From positions 620,001 through 684,000 of the forward strand of contig JADJTI010000004.1 of the NCBI GenBank assembly GCA_016711265.1: DNA of 64,000 bases, read 5' to 3'. The DNA comes from Austwickia sp. Its GTDB lineage: Bacteria > Actinomycetota > Actinomycetes > Actinomycetales > Dermatophilaceae. Below, piece after piece: positions 16,709 through 26,903 of this stretch. A program made the translations under genes and the position numbers. Each line of letters begins with the position of its first letter. The stretch's first letter is position 1. The notes beneath the pieces are model-generated. The model made no database searches and was not told the DNA's origin. It was given only the letters and a program-made list of their open reading frames with translations.

Positions 16709-17680
16709 ATGGCGCGCGTGGTGATCACCGACCGCATTCCCGACGAGGGCATCGAACTGCTCAGCGCGGACCACGACGTGGTCATCGGCACTCCGGGTCA
16801 AGACCTGACCGAGCTGGTGCGGGGAGCGGACGCCGTACTCACGATGCTGGCCGACCAGGTCGATGACGCCCTCCTGGACGCCGCCGGAGACCACCTCCGG
16901 ATCGTCGCGAATGTTGCGGTGGGCTACAACAACGTGGACGTCGCCGCCTGCGACCGGCGCGGTGTCGTCGTGACCAACACCCCCAAGGTCCTGACCGACG
17001 CTACGGCCGACCTGGCCTTCGCGCTCCTGCTGATGGTGACCCGACGCTGCGGTGAGGGCGAGCGGCTGATCCGGGCTGGCCAGCCCTGGGCGTGGGGCAT
17101 GAACTTCATGGTGGGGGCGGGCCTGCAGAGCCGGACCCTGGGGATCATCGGCGCCGGCCAGATCGGTCGGGCCGTCGGGCGACGAGCGAAGGCGTTCGGG
17201 ATGAACATCGTCTACAGCGGGCGTCGCTCGCTGCCGTCGGACACCACCGAGTCCTTGGGCGCCCGGCGCCTGGACGTGCCCGAATTGCTCGCCACCGCCG
17301 ACGTGGTGACGCTGCATTGCCCCTACGTCCCGGCGGATCGCCCCGACTCGACCCACCACCTGATCGGTGCCGCCGAGCTGGCCTCCATGAAGCCCACGGC
17401 ATACCTGATCAACACCGCCCGCGGGGCGATCGTGGACGAAGACGCGCTGGTGAGAGCCCTTGCGGACGGCACCATCGCGGGCGCCGGCCTGGACGTGTTC
17501 GAACATGAGCCACGGGTTCACCCGGGGCTGCTGGCGCTGGAGAACGTCGTGCTGCTTCCCCACCTGGGTTCGGCCACGGTCGAGACCCGAACCGCGATGG
17601 CCGTCCTGGCCGCGCAGAACGTGCTGGCCGTGTTGGCGGGCCGCGAGCCGGTCACGCCCGTTCCGGTGCCTACGAACTGA
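16709..17680 (+). CDS. D-2-hydroxyacid dehydrogenase (glyoxylate/hydroxypyruvate reductase type)
   Basis: A 323-residue NAD(P)-dependent enzyme. The cofactor-binding turn is GIIGAGQIGRAVGRRAKAFG. The catalytic residues of the family are seen as Arg in LINTARGAIVDE, Glu in DVFEHEP and His in LPHLGSAT. VAVGYNNVDVAACDRRG is typical of glyoxylate reductase/hydroxypyruvate reductase members. ATG 16709 is chosen because the protein begins directly with the first beta strand (ARVVITDRIPDEG). The 275-bp gap between it and gdhA shows no gene. Confidence 0.88.
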   Translation: MARVVITDRIPDEGIELLSADHDVVIGTPGQDLTELVRGADAVLTMLADQVDDALLDAAGDHLRIVANVAVGYNNVDVAACDRRGVVVTNTPKVLTDATADLAFALLLMVTRRCGEGERLIRAGQPWAWGMNFMVGAGLQSRTLGIIGAGQIGRAVGRRAKAFGMNIVYSGRRSLPSDTTESLGARRLDVPELLATADVVTLHCPYVPADRPDSTHHLIGAAELASMKPTAYLINTARGAIVDEDALVRALADGTIAGAGLDVFEHEPRVHPGLLALENVVLLPHLGSATVETRTAMAVLAAQNVLAVLAGREPVTPVPVPTN

Positions 17681-17744
17681 CCGCCGAACGGCCGGCCCAC
17701 CCACTCCGGTGGCGGGCCAGGCCCGGGATGGCCAGACTGGGCGC

Positions 17745-18218
17745 ATGAGCCAGACCAGCATCAGCGTCAGCCGGACCATCGACGCCCCGGCCAAGGACAT
17801 CTTTAATGTGCTGTCCAACCCGCGTCGGCACCCCGAACTCGACGGCTCGGGGTTCATCCGTACCGGCCAGAACGTCGACCGCATCACCGCCTCCGGTCAG
17901 GTCTTCACCATGAACATGGAGGGCGACCACATGGGCGGTGAGTATCGGACCGACAACCACGTGATCGGGTACGACGAGAACAAGCTGCTCGCCTGGCAGA
18001 CCGCGCCCGCGGGGACGGAGCCGCCCGGCTGGAAGTGGGTCTGGGAGCTCACGCCCATCGACGCGAAGTCCACCGAGGTCACCCACACCTACGACTGGGC
18101 TGCAGTCACCGACAAGGAACTGCTGAGCAAGAACCTGTTCCCGCTGGTGTCCGCCGACGATTTGGAAGGCACGCTCGCCAAATTGGCCGAAGCGGTCGCC
18201 GCCGACCGAGCTGGTTAG
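17745..18218 (+). CDS. SRPBCC-family (START-like) ligand-binding protein
   Basis: A 157-residue protein with the polyketide-cyclase/START fold pattern: ISVSRTIDAPAKDIFNVLSNPRRHPELDGSG at the N-terminus, a central beta sheet ending in LLAWQTAP and WELTPIDAKSTEVTHTYDW, and a long C-terminal helix. Such proteins bind hydrophobic ligands, and no catalytic residue can be assigned. It follows the dehydrogenase by 64 bp in the same direction and ends at the hairpin 18266-18300. Confidence 0.78.
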   Translation: MSQTSISVSRTIDAPAKDIFNVLSNPRRHPELDGSGFIRTGQNVDRITASGQVFTMNMEGDHMGGEYRTDNHVIGYDENKLLAWQTAPAGTEPPGWKWVWELTPIDAKSTEVTHTYDWAAVTDKELLSKNLFPLVSADDLEGTLAKLAEAVAADRAG

Positions 18219-18265
18219 ACCCGTCCGCCAGCGCGCGGCGTCCTCGCTGTCCACAGGTGCCCGAC

Positions 18266-18300
18266 ACGCCGGAGGCTATCCACAGGATCGCCTCCGGCGT
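18266..18300. terminator. Hairpin after the SRPBCC gene
   Basis: ACGCCGGAGGC (18266-18276) is perfectly inverted as GCCTCCGGCGT (18290-18300) with a 13-nt loop, 48 bp after the stop codon. No U-tract. Confidence 0.6.
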
Positions 18301-18337
18301 CGTCGTGTTCAGGTCCCCTCTGGCTACCGTGCCGGGC

Positions 18338-19435
18338 ATGTCGCTCTCCATTCCGCCGATTCCGCCGATTCGGTCCATTCCGTCCATTCCGCCGGCGAAC
18401 GGCGCAGACGAGCCGCCCGGACCCATCCGACGGCGCCCCGGCTTCTGGCTGGCCCGGGCGTGGTATTGGGCTGCGGGCCCCATCAACCTCCTCGTGGTGG
18501 GCTGGGTGATCGAGGGACGCACATTCACGGGTACTCCCCACGCCTGGATCAGCGCGATCACCTACTTCGTCGCCGTCCCCCTCCTGGCGATCCCCTTGAT
18601 GGGGCTTACCTTTCGCCACTACGTCAATCGCCAATGGAGCCGAACGGTGACGGTCACCCAGGCCGTTATCTACCTGGGCCTGTGGACCTGCCTCGTCATG
18701 TGCGGTGCGTCGATCACCGACTATTGGCCCGGGAAAGGGCCCGCCGCCTCGGCACTCTCGGTGTGGTTTGGCGCTCACTGGGCTGATCCGAACAACACCC
18801 TGGCCCTGCGCTGCGCGGCGGGCTCTCTCGCCCTGATGCTCTGCCTCGGGTTAGCTCTCGGCAGGCAAAGTGATCTACCACCGGTGTCCGAACACCACCT
18901 TCACGACTCGACACCACCGCCACCGCGCACGGAGCTGTCTCAACGGCAGCCTCCTGATGAGATTGCGGGATACCGCCCGCCCCTTCGACGAGCTGCCTTG
19001 ATGTACCGACACATGGGTTGGCTGAGCGGATTCGTGCTGATCCTGAACTGCTGGCCGATGATGCACCTGGGGATGCTGTCGGCCATGATGGTGCTTCTCC
19101 CGTTGGCTGTGGTCGTGGGCGGTTACCTGCGCACGAGCCAACTGACGATCGTGCAGTACCGCCTCGTGACGACCATCCTGGTGAGCCTGTCTCTCTATGG
19201 TGGCGGCTGGTTCCTGGTCCTGCTGACGTTCATGACGTTCCCATTGGTGGGAACGATCTGGTCGGTAACGGCGATCGTCGCCATCACCTCAGCGCTGGCG
19301 CTCTTCACGGCGTACACCATGGCAGGGCAACCCCCGCCCAGGCCGCGTCCCCAGGACATCGTCCCGCAGCGGGGCCCTGAGCCTGCTCGTCCCCGACCAC
19401 AGGTCAGGGACCGAACGGGCGCTCCCAGAGCATGA
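18338..19435 (+). CDS. Polytopic membrane protein of unknown function
   Basis: A 365-residue protein from ATG 18338. The N-terminus has a short proline-isoleucine repeat (IPPIPPIRSIPSIPP). About seven hydrophobic helices follow, in a group of four (for example PINLLVVGWVIEG and AITYFVAVPLLAIPLMGLTF) and a group of three (SGFVLILNCWPMMHLGMLSAMMVLLPLAVVVGG onward), separated by a polar loop near residues 190-220. The C-terminal tail is Pro/Arg-rich and cytoplasmic. No family was recognised. Its last 32 bp overlap the convergent hspR gene. Confidence 0.65.
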   Translation: MSLSIPPIPPIRSIPSIPPANGADEPPGPIRRRPGFWLARAWYWAAGPINLLVVGWVIEGRTFTGTPHAWISAITYFVAVPLLAIPLMGLTFRHYVNRQWSRTVTVTQAVIYLGLWTCLVMCGASITDYWPGKGPAASALSVWFGAHWADPNNTLALRCAAGSLALMLCLGLALGRQSDLPPVSEHHLHDSTPPPPRTELSQRQPPDEIAGYRPPLRRAALMYRHMGWLSGFVLILNCWPMMHLGMLSAMMVLLPLAVVVGGYLRTSQLTIVQYRLVTTILVSLSLYGGGWFLVLLTFMTFPLVGTIWSVTAIVAITSALALFTAYTMAGQPPPRPRPQDIVPQRGPEPARPRPQVRDRTGAPRA

Positions 19436-19868
19436 CGGCCGTCGATGAGGACCGTGAACGTGATGGGCGCTGACCGACCTGTACGGCGACCACGTCACCC
19501 GCGCGACCGGCGGCGAAAACCCGGGCACCGACGTGCCGGAGGGATCCGAGGCGGGCGACCTCCTCGGTCAGTTCCGCCACCCGCGATCGCAGCGCCGCTA
19601 CCTGGTTTTCCAGCTGGAGGATGCGCGTGATGCCCGCCAGGGACACGCCTTCCTCCTGCGACAGGCGCTGGATCTCGCGCAGCTGGGCGACGTCACGGGC
19701 GCTGTACCGGCGCCCGCCACCCCGGGTGCGTTCCGGGGTGACCAGGCCGAGCCGGTCGTACTGACGCAGGGTTTGGGCGTGCATTCCGGCCAGCTGTGCA
19801 GCCACCGAAATGACGTACACGGGCGTGTCCTCATCGGGCACGAAGCGGTGTGTCTGCGGTCCAGCCAC
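19404..19868 (-). CDS. hspR: HspR heat-shock repressor (MerR family)
   Basis: A 154-residue MerR-type regulator. The winged helix reads VISVAAQLAGMHAQTLRQYDRLGLVTPERTRGGGRRYS, typical of HspR, with the leading YVIS. A heptad region follows (LQLENQVAALRSRVAELTEEV). It is the last gene of dnaK-grpE-dnaJ-hspR. In Streptomyces HspR binds the HAIR sequence with DnaK as co-repressor, shutting its own operon. Two HAIR-like sites occur upstream of dnaK here. The start is GTG 19868, 6 bp after the dnaJ stop codon. Confidence 0.93.
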   Translation of the reverse strand: MAGPQTHRFVPDEDTPVYVISVAAQLAGMHAQTLRQYDRLGLVTPERTRGGGRRYSARDVAQLREIQRLSQEEGVSLAGITRILQLENQVAALRSRVAELTEEVARLGSLRHVGARVFAAGRAGDVVAVQVGQRPSRSRSSSTAVMLWERPFGP

Positions 19869-19874
19869 GGCGGC

Positions 19875-20936
19875 CTACCCTTGCCTTGCCCGCTGGAAGA
19901 CCTCTTCGCGCGGATCTGCCTGCGCGTCCTGCTCAGCAAGCACCTCGACCGCCTTGCGGGCCTCGTCGCTGAGCCGCTGCGGGACCACGACCTGCACGGT
20001 GACCAACAGGTCCCCGGTTCCGTTCTTGGTGGCCACGCCACGGCCCTTGACCCGCAGCACCCGACCGCTCGGCGTACCGGCCGGCAGGCGCACCTTGACC
20101 GGCGGACCCCCGAACGTGGGAACCGAGATCGTCTTGCCGAGCGCCGCCTCGGCGAAGGTCACCGGCACGTCGAGGGTGAGGTTGGCGCCCTCTCGCCCGA
20201 ACACCTCATGGCCCTGGACGGCGACCTTCAGGAGCAGGTCACCGGCCGGCGTACCGGACGGGCCAGGGTCACCCTTGCCTCGGATACGGATGGTGTCCCC
20301 GTCCTTGACCCCGGGCTGGATCCGGACCTTGCTGGTCACCCCATCGGTGCCCCGGACCTTGACGACATCGCCGGAGACTGCCTGCCGGAAGCTGAGCGTG
20401 GCCGTGGCCTGCCGGTCGCGACCCTTGGTTGGCTGTTGCCGACGGAACCCGCCACCACCGCCAAATCGAGGGTCAACCCCACCGGCTTGGCCGAACATCG
20501 ACAGCAGGTCCTCCAGATCAGGACCCTGACCGCCGGCGTCGTAGCCCCCGCCGGCATACCCGCCTCCCGGCCGTCCGCCGTACGTCGTGTAGTGCTGCCC
20601 TGCGCGTTGGCCCGCGGAGCCGCCGAAGAGGTTGGAGAAGACGTCCTCGAATCCTCCCGTCGAGCCGCCCGCGCCGCCGGCGGTGAACCGGGCACCGCCA
20701 CGGCTCATCGCCCGGACGGCGTCGTACTGCTGGCGCTGCTCGGGATCGGAGAGTACGGCGTAGGCCTCACCGATCTCCTTGAAGCGCTGCTCGGCTCCCT
20801 TGTCCCCCGGTTTGGCGTCCGGGTGCAGGTCGCGAGCGAGCTTGCGGTAGCGCTTCTTGATCTCCTTGGCGTCAGCGTCGGCCGAGAGGCCCAGGATCGC
20901 GTAGAAGTCCTTCTCGAACCAGTCCTGGCTGGCCAT
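19875..20936 (-). CDS. dnaJ: DnaJ/CbpA-type co-chaperone without zinc-finger domain
   Basis: A 353-residue J-protein. The J domain (residues 4-70) has DFYAILGLSADADAKEIKKRYRKLARDLHPD with the HPD tripeptide that stimulates DnaK ATPase. A Gly-rich linker (residues 75-140) follows, then two beta-barrel client domains. The four CxxCxGxG zinc repeats of classical DnaJ are absent, so it is of the CbpA/DnaJ1-like type. Two adjacent ATG codons (20939, 20936) follow AAGGAGGG; the second has the better spacing. Confidence 0.92.
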   Translation of the reverse strand: MASQDWFEKDFYAILGLSADADAKEIKKRYRKLARDLHPDAKPGDKGAEQRFKEIGEAYAVLSDPEQRQQYDAVRAMSRGGARFTAGGAGGSTGGFEDVFSNLFGGSAGQRAGQHYTTYGGRPGGGYAGGGYDAGGQGPDLEDLLSMFGQAGGVDPRFGGGGGFRRQQPTKGRDRQATATLSFRQAVSGDVVKVRGTDGVTSKVRIQPGVKDGDTIRIRGKGDPGPSGTPAGDLLLKVAVQGHEVFGREGANLTLDVPVTFAEAALGKTISVPTFGGPPVKVRLPAGTPSGRVLRVKGRGVATKNGTGDLLVTVQVVVPQRLSDEARKAVEVLAEQDAQADPREEVFQRARQG

Positions 20937-20983
20937 CATCCCTCCTTCGCTGAACGCGGTTTTGTGTTAACAGATGGACTCAT

Positions 20984-21732
20984 TTAGGCGGGGTCCGCTA
21001 CCGCGACCATCGCCGGTCGGATCACTCGGTCACCCATCCGGTAGCCCGGCTGCATCACGTGCGTGACCGTGGTGTCGGTGACCCCGGGACCCAGCTCCGT
21101 CTGCGTGTGCATGAGCGCCTGGTGGATCGCGGGATCGAAGGTCTCTCCCGCACTGCCGAAGCGTTCTACGCCGTACTTTGCCAGAATGGCCTCGAGCTTC
21201 TCGGCGATCTTGGCGAACGGCCCGCCCTGGAGCTCACCGTGCTCGCGCGCCAGGTGGATCTCGTCAAGCACCGGCAGGAGCGATTCGATCATCCCGGCCA
21301 GGACCAGCTCGCGCTGGACCTCACGGTCGCGGTCCACCCGCTTCTTGTAATTCACGTATTCGGCCTGCACGCGCTGCAGGTCCTCAAGCCGTTCGGCGGC
21401 CAGCAGCGTGTCGGGGTGGGCAGCCTGCGCAGCTGCACTGGGCGCGGGGACGCCATAGGCCGCAGCGGTCTGTTCCCGGGAGGGCTTGCCACCGGACCCC
21501 GGGAGCGCATCACCGACGGAACCCCCGAAGGAGTCGTCCCCCGCGGGACGTGCATCGTGACTCATCGTGCCTCCTCCTGACGGATTGGCCCCCGAGCCCG
21601 AGGGTGCGCGGAGTTCTCCGGTGACCGGGTCGATCCGCCGCTTGTCCCGGATGACCGGGCCGGCGCCCTCGCCGGACTCCTCCGGCGAGGGCGAACCCGG
21701 ACGCGCTGGCTCACCGAACAGGTCGGCAGGGC

Positions 21733-21736
<4 letters not shown>
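20984..21736 (-). CDS. grpE: GrpE nucleotide-exchange factor
   Basis: A 250-residue GrpE with a long disordered N-terminal extension (about 110 residues, Gly/Ser/Pro-rich). Then come the dimerising coiled coil (RLEDLQRVQAEYVNYKKRVDRDREV) and the C-terminal beta domain (GVERFGSAGETFDPAIHQALM ... VTHVMQPGYRMGDRVIRPAMVAV), which opens the DnaK nucleotide cleft. GTG 21736 overlaps the dnaK stop codon, showing translational coupling. Confidence 0.95.
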
Positions 21737-23661
<1,925 letters not shown>

Positions 23662-23714
23662 GTGGTGGTTCTCCTCAAGTGGTGGTTCTTCGACGTGTGG
23701 TGGTTCTTCGACAT
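23662..23714. repeat. Three direct repeats in the dnaK leader
   Basis: GTGGTGGTTCT occurs at 23662, 23679 and 23697, spaced 17-18 bp, each followed by T/C-rich sequence. On the dnaK mRNA this reads AGAACCACCAC three times, the last copy touching the start codon and following GAGGAG. The 230 bp between these repeats and the HAIR sites show no gene or other clear signal. Confidence 0.85.
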
Positions 23715-23946
23715 GGTTGGGGCGGGCCAGTGAGCGGGATGCCACCCAATCGGGGTCGGCGACTCCGGGCGCGCAAGGTGTGACCGCTGTGCGCGCCGAG
23801 CCGCAGCTGCGGTCAGCTGTGATAGCTGCACCTTCTGGTCATTGCGCCGTCTGGTGCTTGCACCGTGTGGTGACCGCAGCGATCTGGACGAACCCGATCA
23901 GGAGGCATCTCGCCCGGCAGGCCGCAGGTGTACTGGGCGAACGGGG

Positions 23947-23965
23947 TTGATCCTCCGAGACTCAA
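23947..23965 (-). promoter_or_regulatory. HAIR-like HspR operator 1
   Basis: On the dnaK strand this reads TTGAGT-CTCGGAG-GATCAA. The known HspR site is CTTGAGT-N7-ACTCAAG, so the left half is perfect, the N7 spacing is exact and the right half has two mismatches. It overlaps the predicted -10 box of the dnaK promoter. Confidence 0.7.
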
Positions 23966-23993
23966 TCTCTGTCGAGAGCCGCAGCCATGTCAA
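23964..23993 (-). promoter_or_regulatory. Probable dnaK operon promoter
   Basis: On the complement, TTGACA (23993-23988) is followed after 18 bp by GAGATT (23969-23964). The -10 overlaps HAIR site 1. The second HAIR site lies about 18 bp upstream of the -35. This would leave a leader of nearly 300 nt before dnaK. Confidence 0.5.
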
Positions 23994-24010
23994 ACCACGA
24001 CTCCGCAAAG

Positions 24011-24029
24011 TTGCGTCTGCCTGACTCAA
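24011..24029 (-). promoter_or_regulatory. HAIR-like HspR operator 2
   Basis: On the dnaK strand this reads TTGAGT-CAGGCAG-ACGCAA. Left half perfect, N7 spacing exact, right half one mismatch from ACTCAA. It is 64 bp from the first site, about six helical turns, so bound HspR would lie on the same face of the DNA. Confidence 0.72.
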
Positions 24030-24081
24030 CTACAGGTGGCCGGGCTTTGTTCCCCGCCCTCTTCGGCACCCGGAAGCAACA

Positions 24082-24086
24082 ACCAC
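24082..24086. repeat. Left target-site duplication ACCAC of the Tn7-like array
   Basis: ACCAC immediately precedes the outermost left tip (TGTAGGTTCTC at 24087). The same 5 bp directly follow the outermost right tip at 37033-37037. Five-bp duplications are the rule for Tn7/Tn5053-type elements. Confidence 0.85.
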
Positions 24087-24170
24087 TGTAGGTTCTCGGC
24101 CAAGTTGGCAGTGGTCTCATCTATCTGACAGTGGCGTGTCAGTAGTCTCATCCATCTGTCAGTGGGTCAC
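24087..24170 (+). repeat. Left end of element 1 with three TnsB-type boxes
   Basis: The tip TGTAGGTTCTCGG (24087) is followed by boxes GTTGGCAGTG (24104), TCTGACAGTG (24124) and TCTGTCAGTG (24155). These are interleaved with GTCTCA at 24114 and 24145 and GCGTGTCA at 24134. This regular repeat array is the expected transposase-binding pattern of a Tn7-type left end. tnsA begins 2 bp later. Confidence 0.75.
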
Positions 24171-24171
24171 G

Positions 24172-24918
24172 ATGGGGCGTGTGGGCGTGCGCGAGGTCTC
24201 CTTGCGGTACTGCAACGTCGCCGGTGACGAGGTCACGACGACGTGGCGCGAGGCGCGCGCCGAGCTGATCGTCGAGGGCCTTCCGGTCCGTATCCCGCCG
24301 TCCTACCGGGGGCAGGGGAACTACCCGGGACTGTTCTGGTCGGCGACGAACCGTCGGACTTTGGTCTACGAGAGCCTGCTCGAGCTGGACCGGCTGTGGT
24401 TGGCGGACTTCGACCCGACTGTCGTGGGTATCGCGACCCAACCGTTCCAGATCACGGGAAGCGGCACCGGCGCTCAGCCTTCGCATGTGCCCGATGTCCT
24501 CCTGGTCCATGTCGACCGGACGGTCACCTTGGTCGACGTGAAGCCGGCAGAGTTCCTGGACAAGCCCGCGGTGCGGTCCCAGTTCGACTGGACACGCGGG
24601 TTGTGCCGGGAGAAGGGCTGGGGTTAAGAGGTCTTCTCCGGCGGCGATCCAGTCGTGCTGCGCAACATCAAGGCCGTGGCGGTCGGTCGTCGCTCCGAGC
24701 GACTACCGATCGGTGTCCTGGACCGGGCACGGGCGGTTCTTGCCCCAGGGGACCTCACCCTGAGTGAGGCCGTCGCCCGCAAGCCGTCGACGTGCGGCGA
24801 CGCCTCGTGGCGCGTGGCTGTCCTGGGGTGCCTGTGGCGCGGCGAGGCGATGGCCGACCTCCGACGGCCTCTAGGCATGGAGACGGTCCTAACTTACTCA
24901 GCGGGGGTGCCGGTGTGA
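24172..24918 (+). pseudogene. tnsA: TnsA-like endonuclease with in-frame TAA stop
   Basis: From ATG 24172, a TnsA-type PD-(D/E)XK protein runs 151 residues and keeps the probable catalytic residues: Glu in YESLLELDRLW, Asp in HVPDVLL and Lys in VDVKPAEF. It then meets TAA at 24625-24627. The same frame continues (EVFSGGDPVVLRNIKAVAV ...) to a TGA at 24916 that overlaps the tnsB start. The intact relative in element 3 reads GVRYEVWSGAEPVALANIRAFAV here, so TAA replaces a Tyr codon by one base change. The product would lack its C-terminal domain, unless a restart near 24655 supplies it as a separate chain. TnsA makes the 5' cuts that free the element in cut-and-paste transposition. Confidence 0.85.
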
Positions 24919-26903
24919 GCGCAGAGAGCCTTGATGTGTCGGTTGGTGCCCGACTCTGGTGGCAGGGAAGCGCCTGGACCGTGGTCGAGCACGAGAGCGC
25001 CATCGTGATCTTGCGGTCGGGCGAGCAGTTCAAGAAGGTTCATGCACCCTCGTTGGTTGGTGTCGCGCAGGCCCTCGACGACCGGCCCGTCCAAGACGCC
25101 GATGCGGAGCTGGACGCGGTCGTTCTGGCGTCGCTGACCTCGGTGCAGCGCGCCGAGGTCGAAAAGCAGGCGAAGGTGTTCGACGAACTCGTCCTCGTCC
25201 GCTCCGACCGGCCGGTAGATGAGCGCTACCGCGCGGCGGCTGAGGAGCTCGGGATCTCTCTTCGTACCGCGTACCGTCGGGGGCAGCGGTACGCGGAGAA
25301 GGGTCTCGTGGGCTTGGTGGACTCACGTCGGCTTCAGCCTCGTCGGCCCTCGGTCGACCCGGAGTGGGACTCGGCATGCCTGGAGACTCTCCACGGTTAC
25401 CGAGACTTGTCGAACCCGACGATGAAGTCGGTGCTGCGCAAGACGAATGAGATGTACCTCGTCGAGCACCCGCAAGCTGCCACCCCGTCACGAGCCGTCG
25501 CCTATCGTCGGATCCGAGAGCTGGACAAGGGGCGTTACACGTTCGGGGCGGCCAAGCAACGCAGGTCGGTGGCCGAACGGCCGCAGGGCGTGCTGGGCAG
25601 GTTGCGGGCGGACCGGCCCGGCCAGTACGTCGTGCTTGACACGACTCGCCTAGACGTGTTCGCGATGGAGCCGGTGACCGGTAGGTGGGTCAACACCGAG
25701 CTGACGATCGCGAAGGACCTGTACTCCCGGTGCGTGCTCGGCCTGGCCCTGAGGGCTGTGTCGACCAAGGCGCAGGACGTCGCATCGGTGCTGTTCCAGG
25801 TGGTCACCCCGCAGCAGTGGGGACCGGACGTTGAGGGCGAGGTGCCGGCACCGTACGTCGGCGTCCCGGACCAGCTGATCACGATGACCACGGGTGCCCT
25901 GCCGGACACGATCGTGGTCGACCACGGCAAGGTCTACCTGTCCGGGCACACCAAGACCGTGTGTCACCGCCTGGGGATCAACATCCAGCCCGCGATCCCG
26001 CACAAGCCGACGGACAAGCCCACCATGGAACGATTCTTCCGGACGCTGCGACAGCAACTCCTGGAGCATCTACCCGCCTACAAGGGCCCTGATGTCTACT
26101 CACGTGGCAAGGACGTGGAGGCCGGGGCGTTCTACTACGTTGCCGAGCTGGAGGCGATCATCCGCGAGTGGGTCGGGATCTATCACCACACCCCTCATCG
26201 GGGCCTGTGCGACCCGCGGCTACCAGGAGTCGACCTATCCCCGGTAGAGATGTTCGCTCGTGGCATGGCCGTCGCGGGTGTGTTGCGGCTTCCGGCTAGC
26301 CAGGATCTGCGCATGGAGTTCCTGGACGTCTCCTGGCGCACGATTCAGCACTATGGCGTGGAGATCGACGGACGCCGCTATGACGGCCCGGGCCTGAACC
26401 TGCACCGCGGGATCCGGTCCCGTTACGGCGGCGCCCATCCGGGCCGGTGGCCGATCATGGTCGACCGGGACGACGTCCGCACCGTCTTCTTCCAGGACCC
26501 CGACACCGGGGCCTGGCACGATCTGGCGTGGGAACACGCCCCGGGTCTGGATGCCCCGTTCAGCGCCGAGGCCGCCGACTACACCCGGTCGCTGAGCCTT
26601 CGTGGCGACCGGCACGTCGATCCCGGCGCCGCGCTGGCGGATCTGCTGGAGCGGTACAGCAAGGGCGCTGTGACCGGCCGCCGGGAGAAAAACCTGGCCC
26701 GCCGCCTGGCGACCCAACCCTCTCAGGAGCCCGGCGAGGGTGCCGCGAGGTCGGAGGCCGCTTCCACGCCCGGTGTGGTTGACCTGCTGGCCCATCTTGA
26801 GCGTCGCCGTACCGGTGCACAGGTAACCGATGATGTGGACGTGTTCGAGCGGTACTACGCCGAGCATCCTGACCAGGAGGCGTTCGAGGTGTTCGACGAA
26901 TGA
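24915..26903 (+). CDS. tnsB: TnsB-like DDE transposase
   Basis: A 662-residue Mu/TnsB-family transposase starting at GTG 24915, overlapping the tnsA stop. The N-terminus holds DNA-binding helices (AAEELGISLRTAYRRGQRYAEKG, residues about 105-135). The DDE catalytic core shows Asp in YVVLDTTRLDVF, Asp in TIVVDHGKVYL and Glu in KPTMERFFRTLRQQ. A beta-barrel and a charged C-terminal tail follow; in Tn7 the tail contacts TnsC. It cuts the 3' ends of the element and joins them to target DNA. It appears complete, and its 3' end overlaps tnsC by 4 bp. Confidence 0.93.
   Translation: MSAESLDVSVGARLWWQGSAWTVVEHESAIVILRSGEQFKKVHAPSLVGVAQALDDRPVQDADAELDAVVLASLTSVQRAEVEKQAKVFDELVLVRSDRPVDERYRAAAEELGISLRTAYRRGQRYAEKGLVGLVDSRRLQPRRPSVDPEWDSACLETLHGYRDLSNPTMKSVLRKTNEMYLVEHPQAATPSRAVAYRRIRELDKGRYTFGAAKQRRSVAERPQGVLGRLRADRPGQYVVLDTTRLDVFAMEPVTGRWVNTELTIAKDLYSRCVLGLALRAVSTKAQDVASVLFQVVTPQQWGPDVEGEVPAPYVGVPDQLITMTTGALPDTIVVDHGKVYLSGHTKTVCHRLGINIQPAIPHKPTDKPTMERFFRTLRQQLLEHLPAYKGPDVYSRGKDVEAGAFYYVAELEAIIREWVGIYHHTPHRGLCDPRLPGVDLSPVEMFARGMAVAGVLRLPASQDLRMEFLDVSWRTIQHYGVEIDGRRYDGPGLNLHRGIRSRYGGAHPGRWPIMVDRDDVRTVFFQDPDTGAWHDLAWEHAPGLDAPFSAEAADYTRSLSLRGDRHVDPGAALADLLERYSKGAVTGRREKNLARRLATQPSQEPGEGAARSEAASTPGVVDLLAHLERRRTGAQVTDDVDVFERYYAEHPDQEAFEVFDE

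Noticed and set aside
18350..18393. Tandem ATTCCG-type repeat as a mobile or regulatory repeat
   Set aside because: It lies in frame at the start of a membrane protein and encodes an Ile-Pro repeat; coding explains it.
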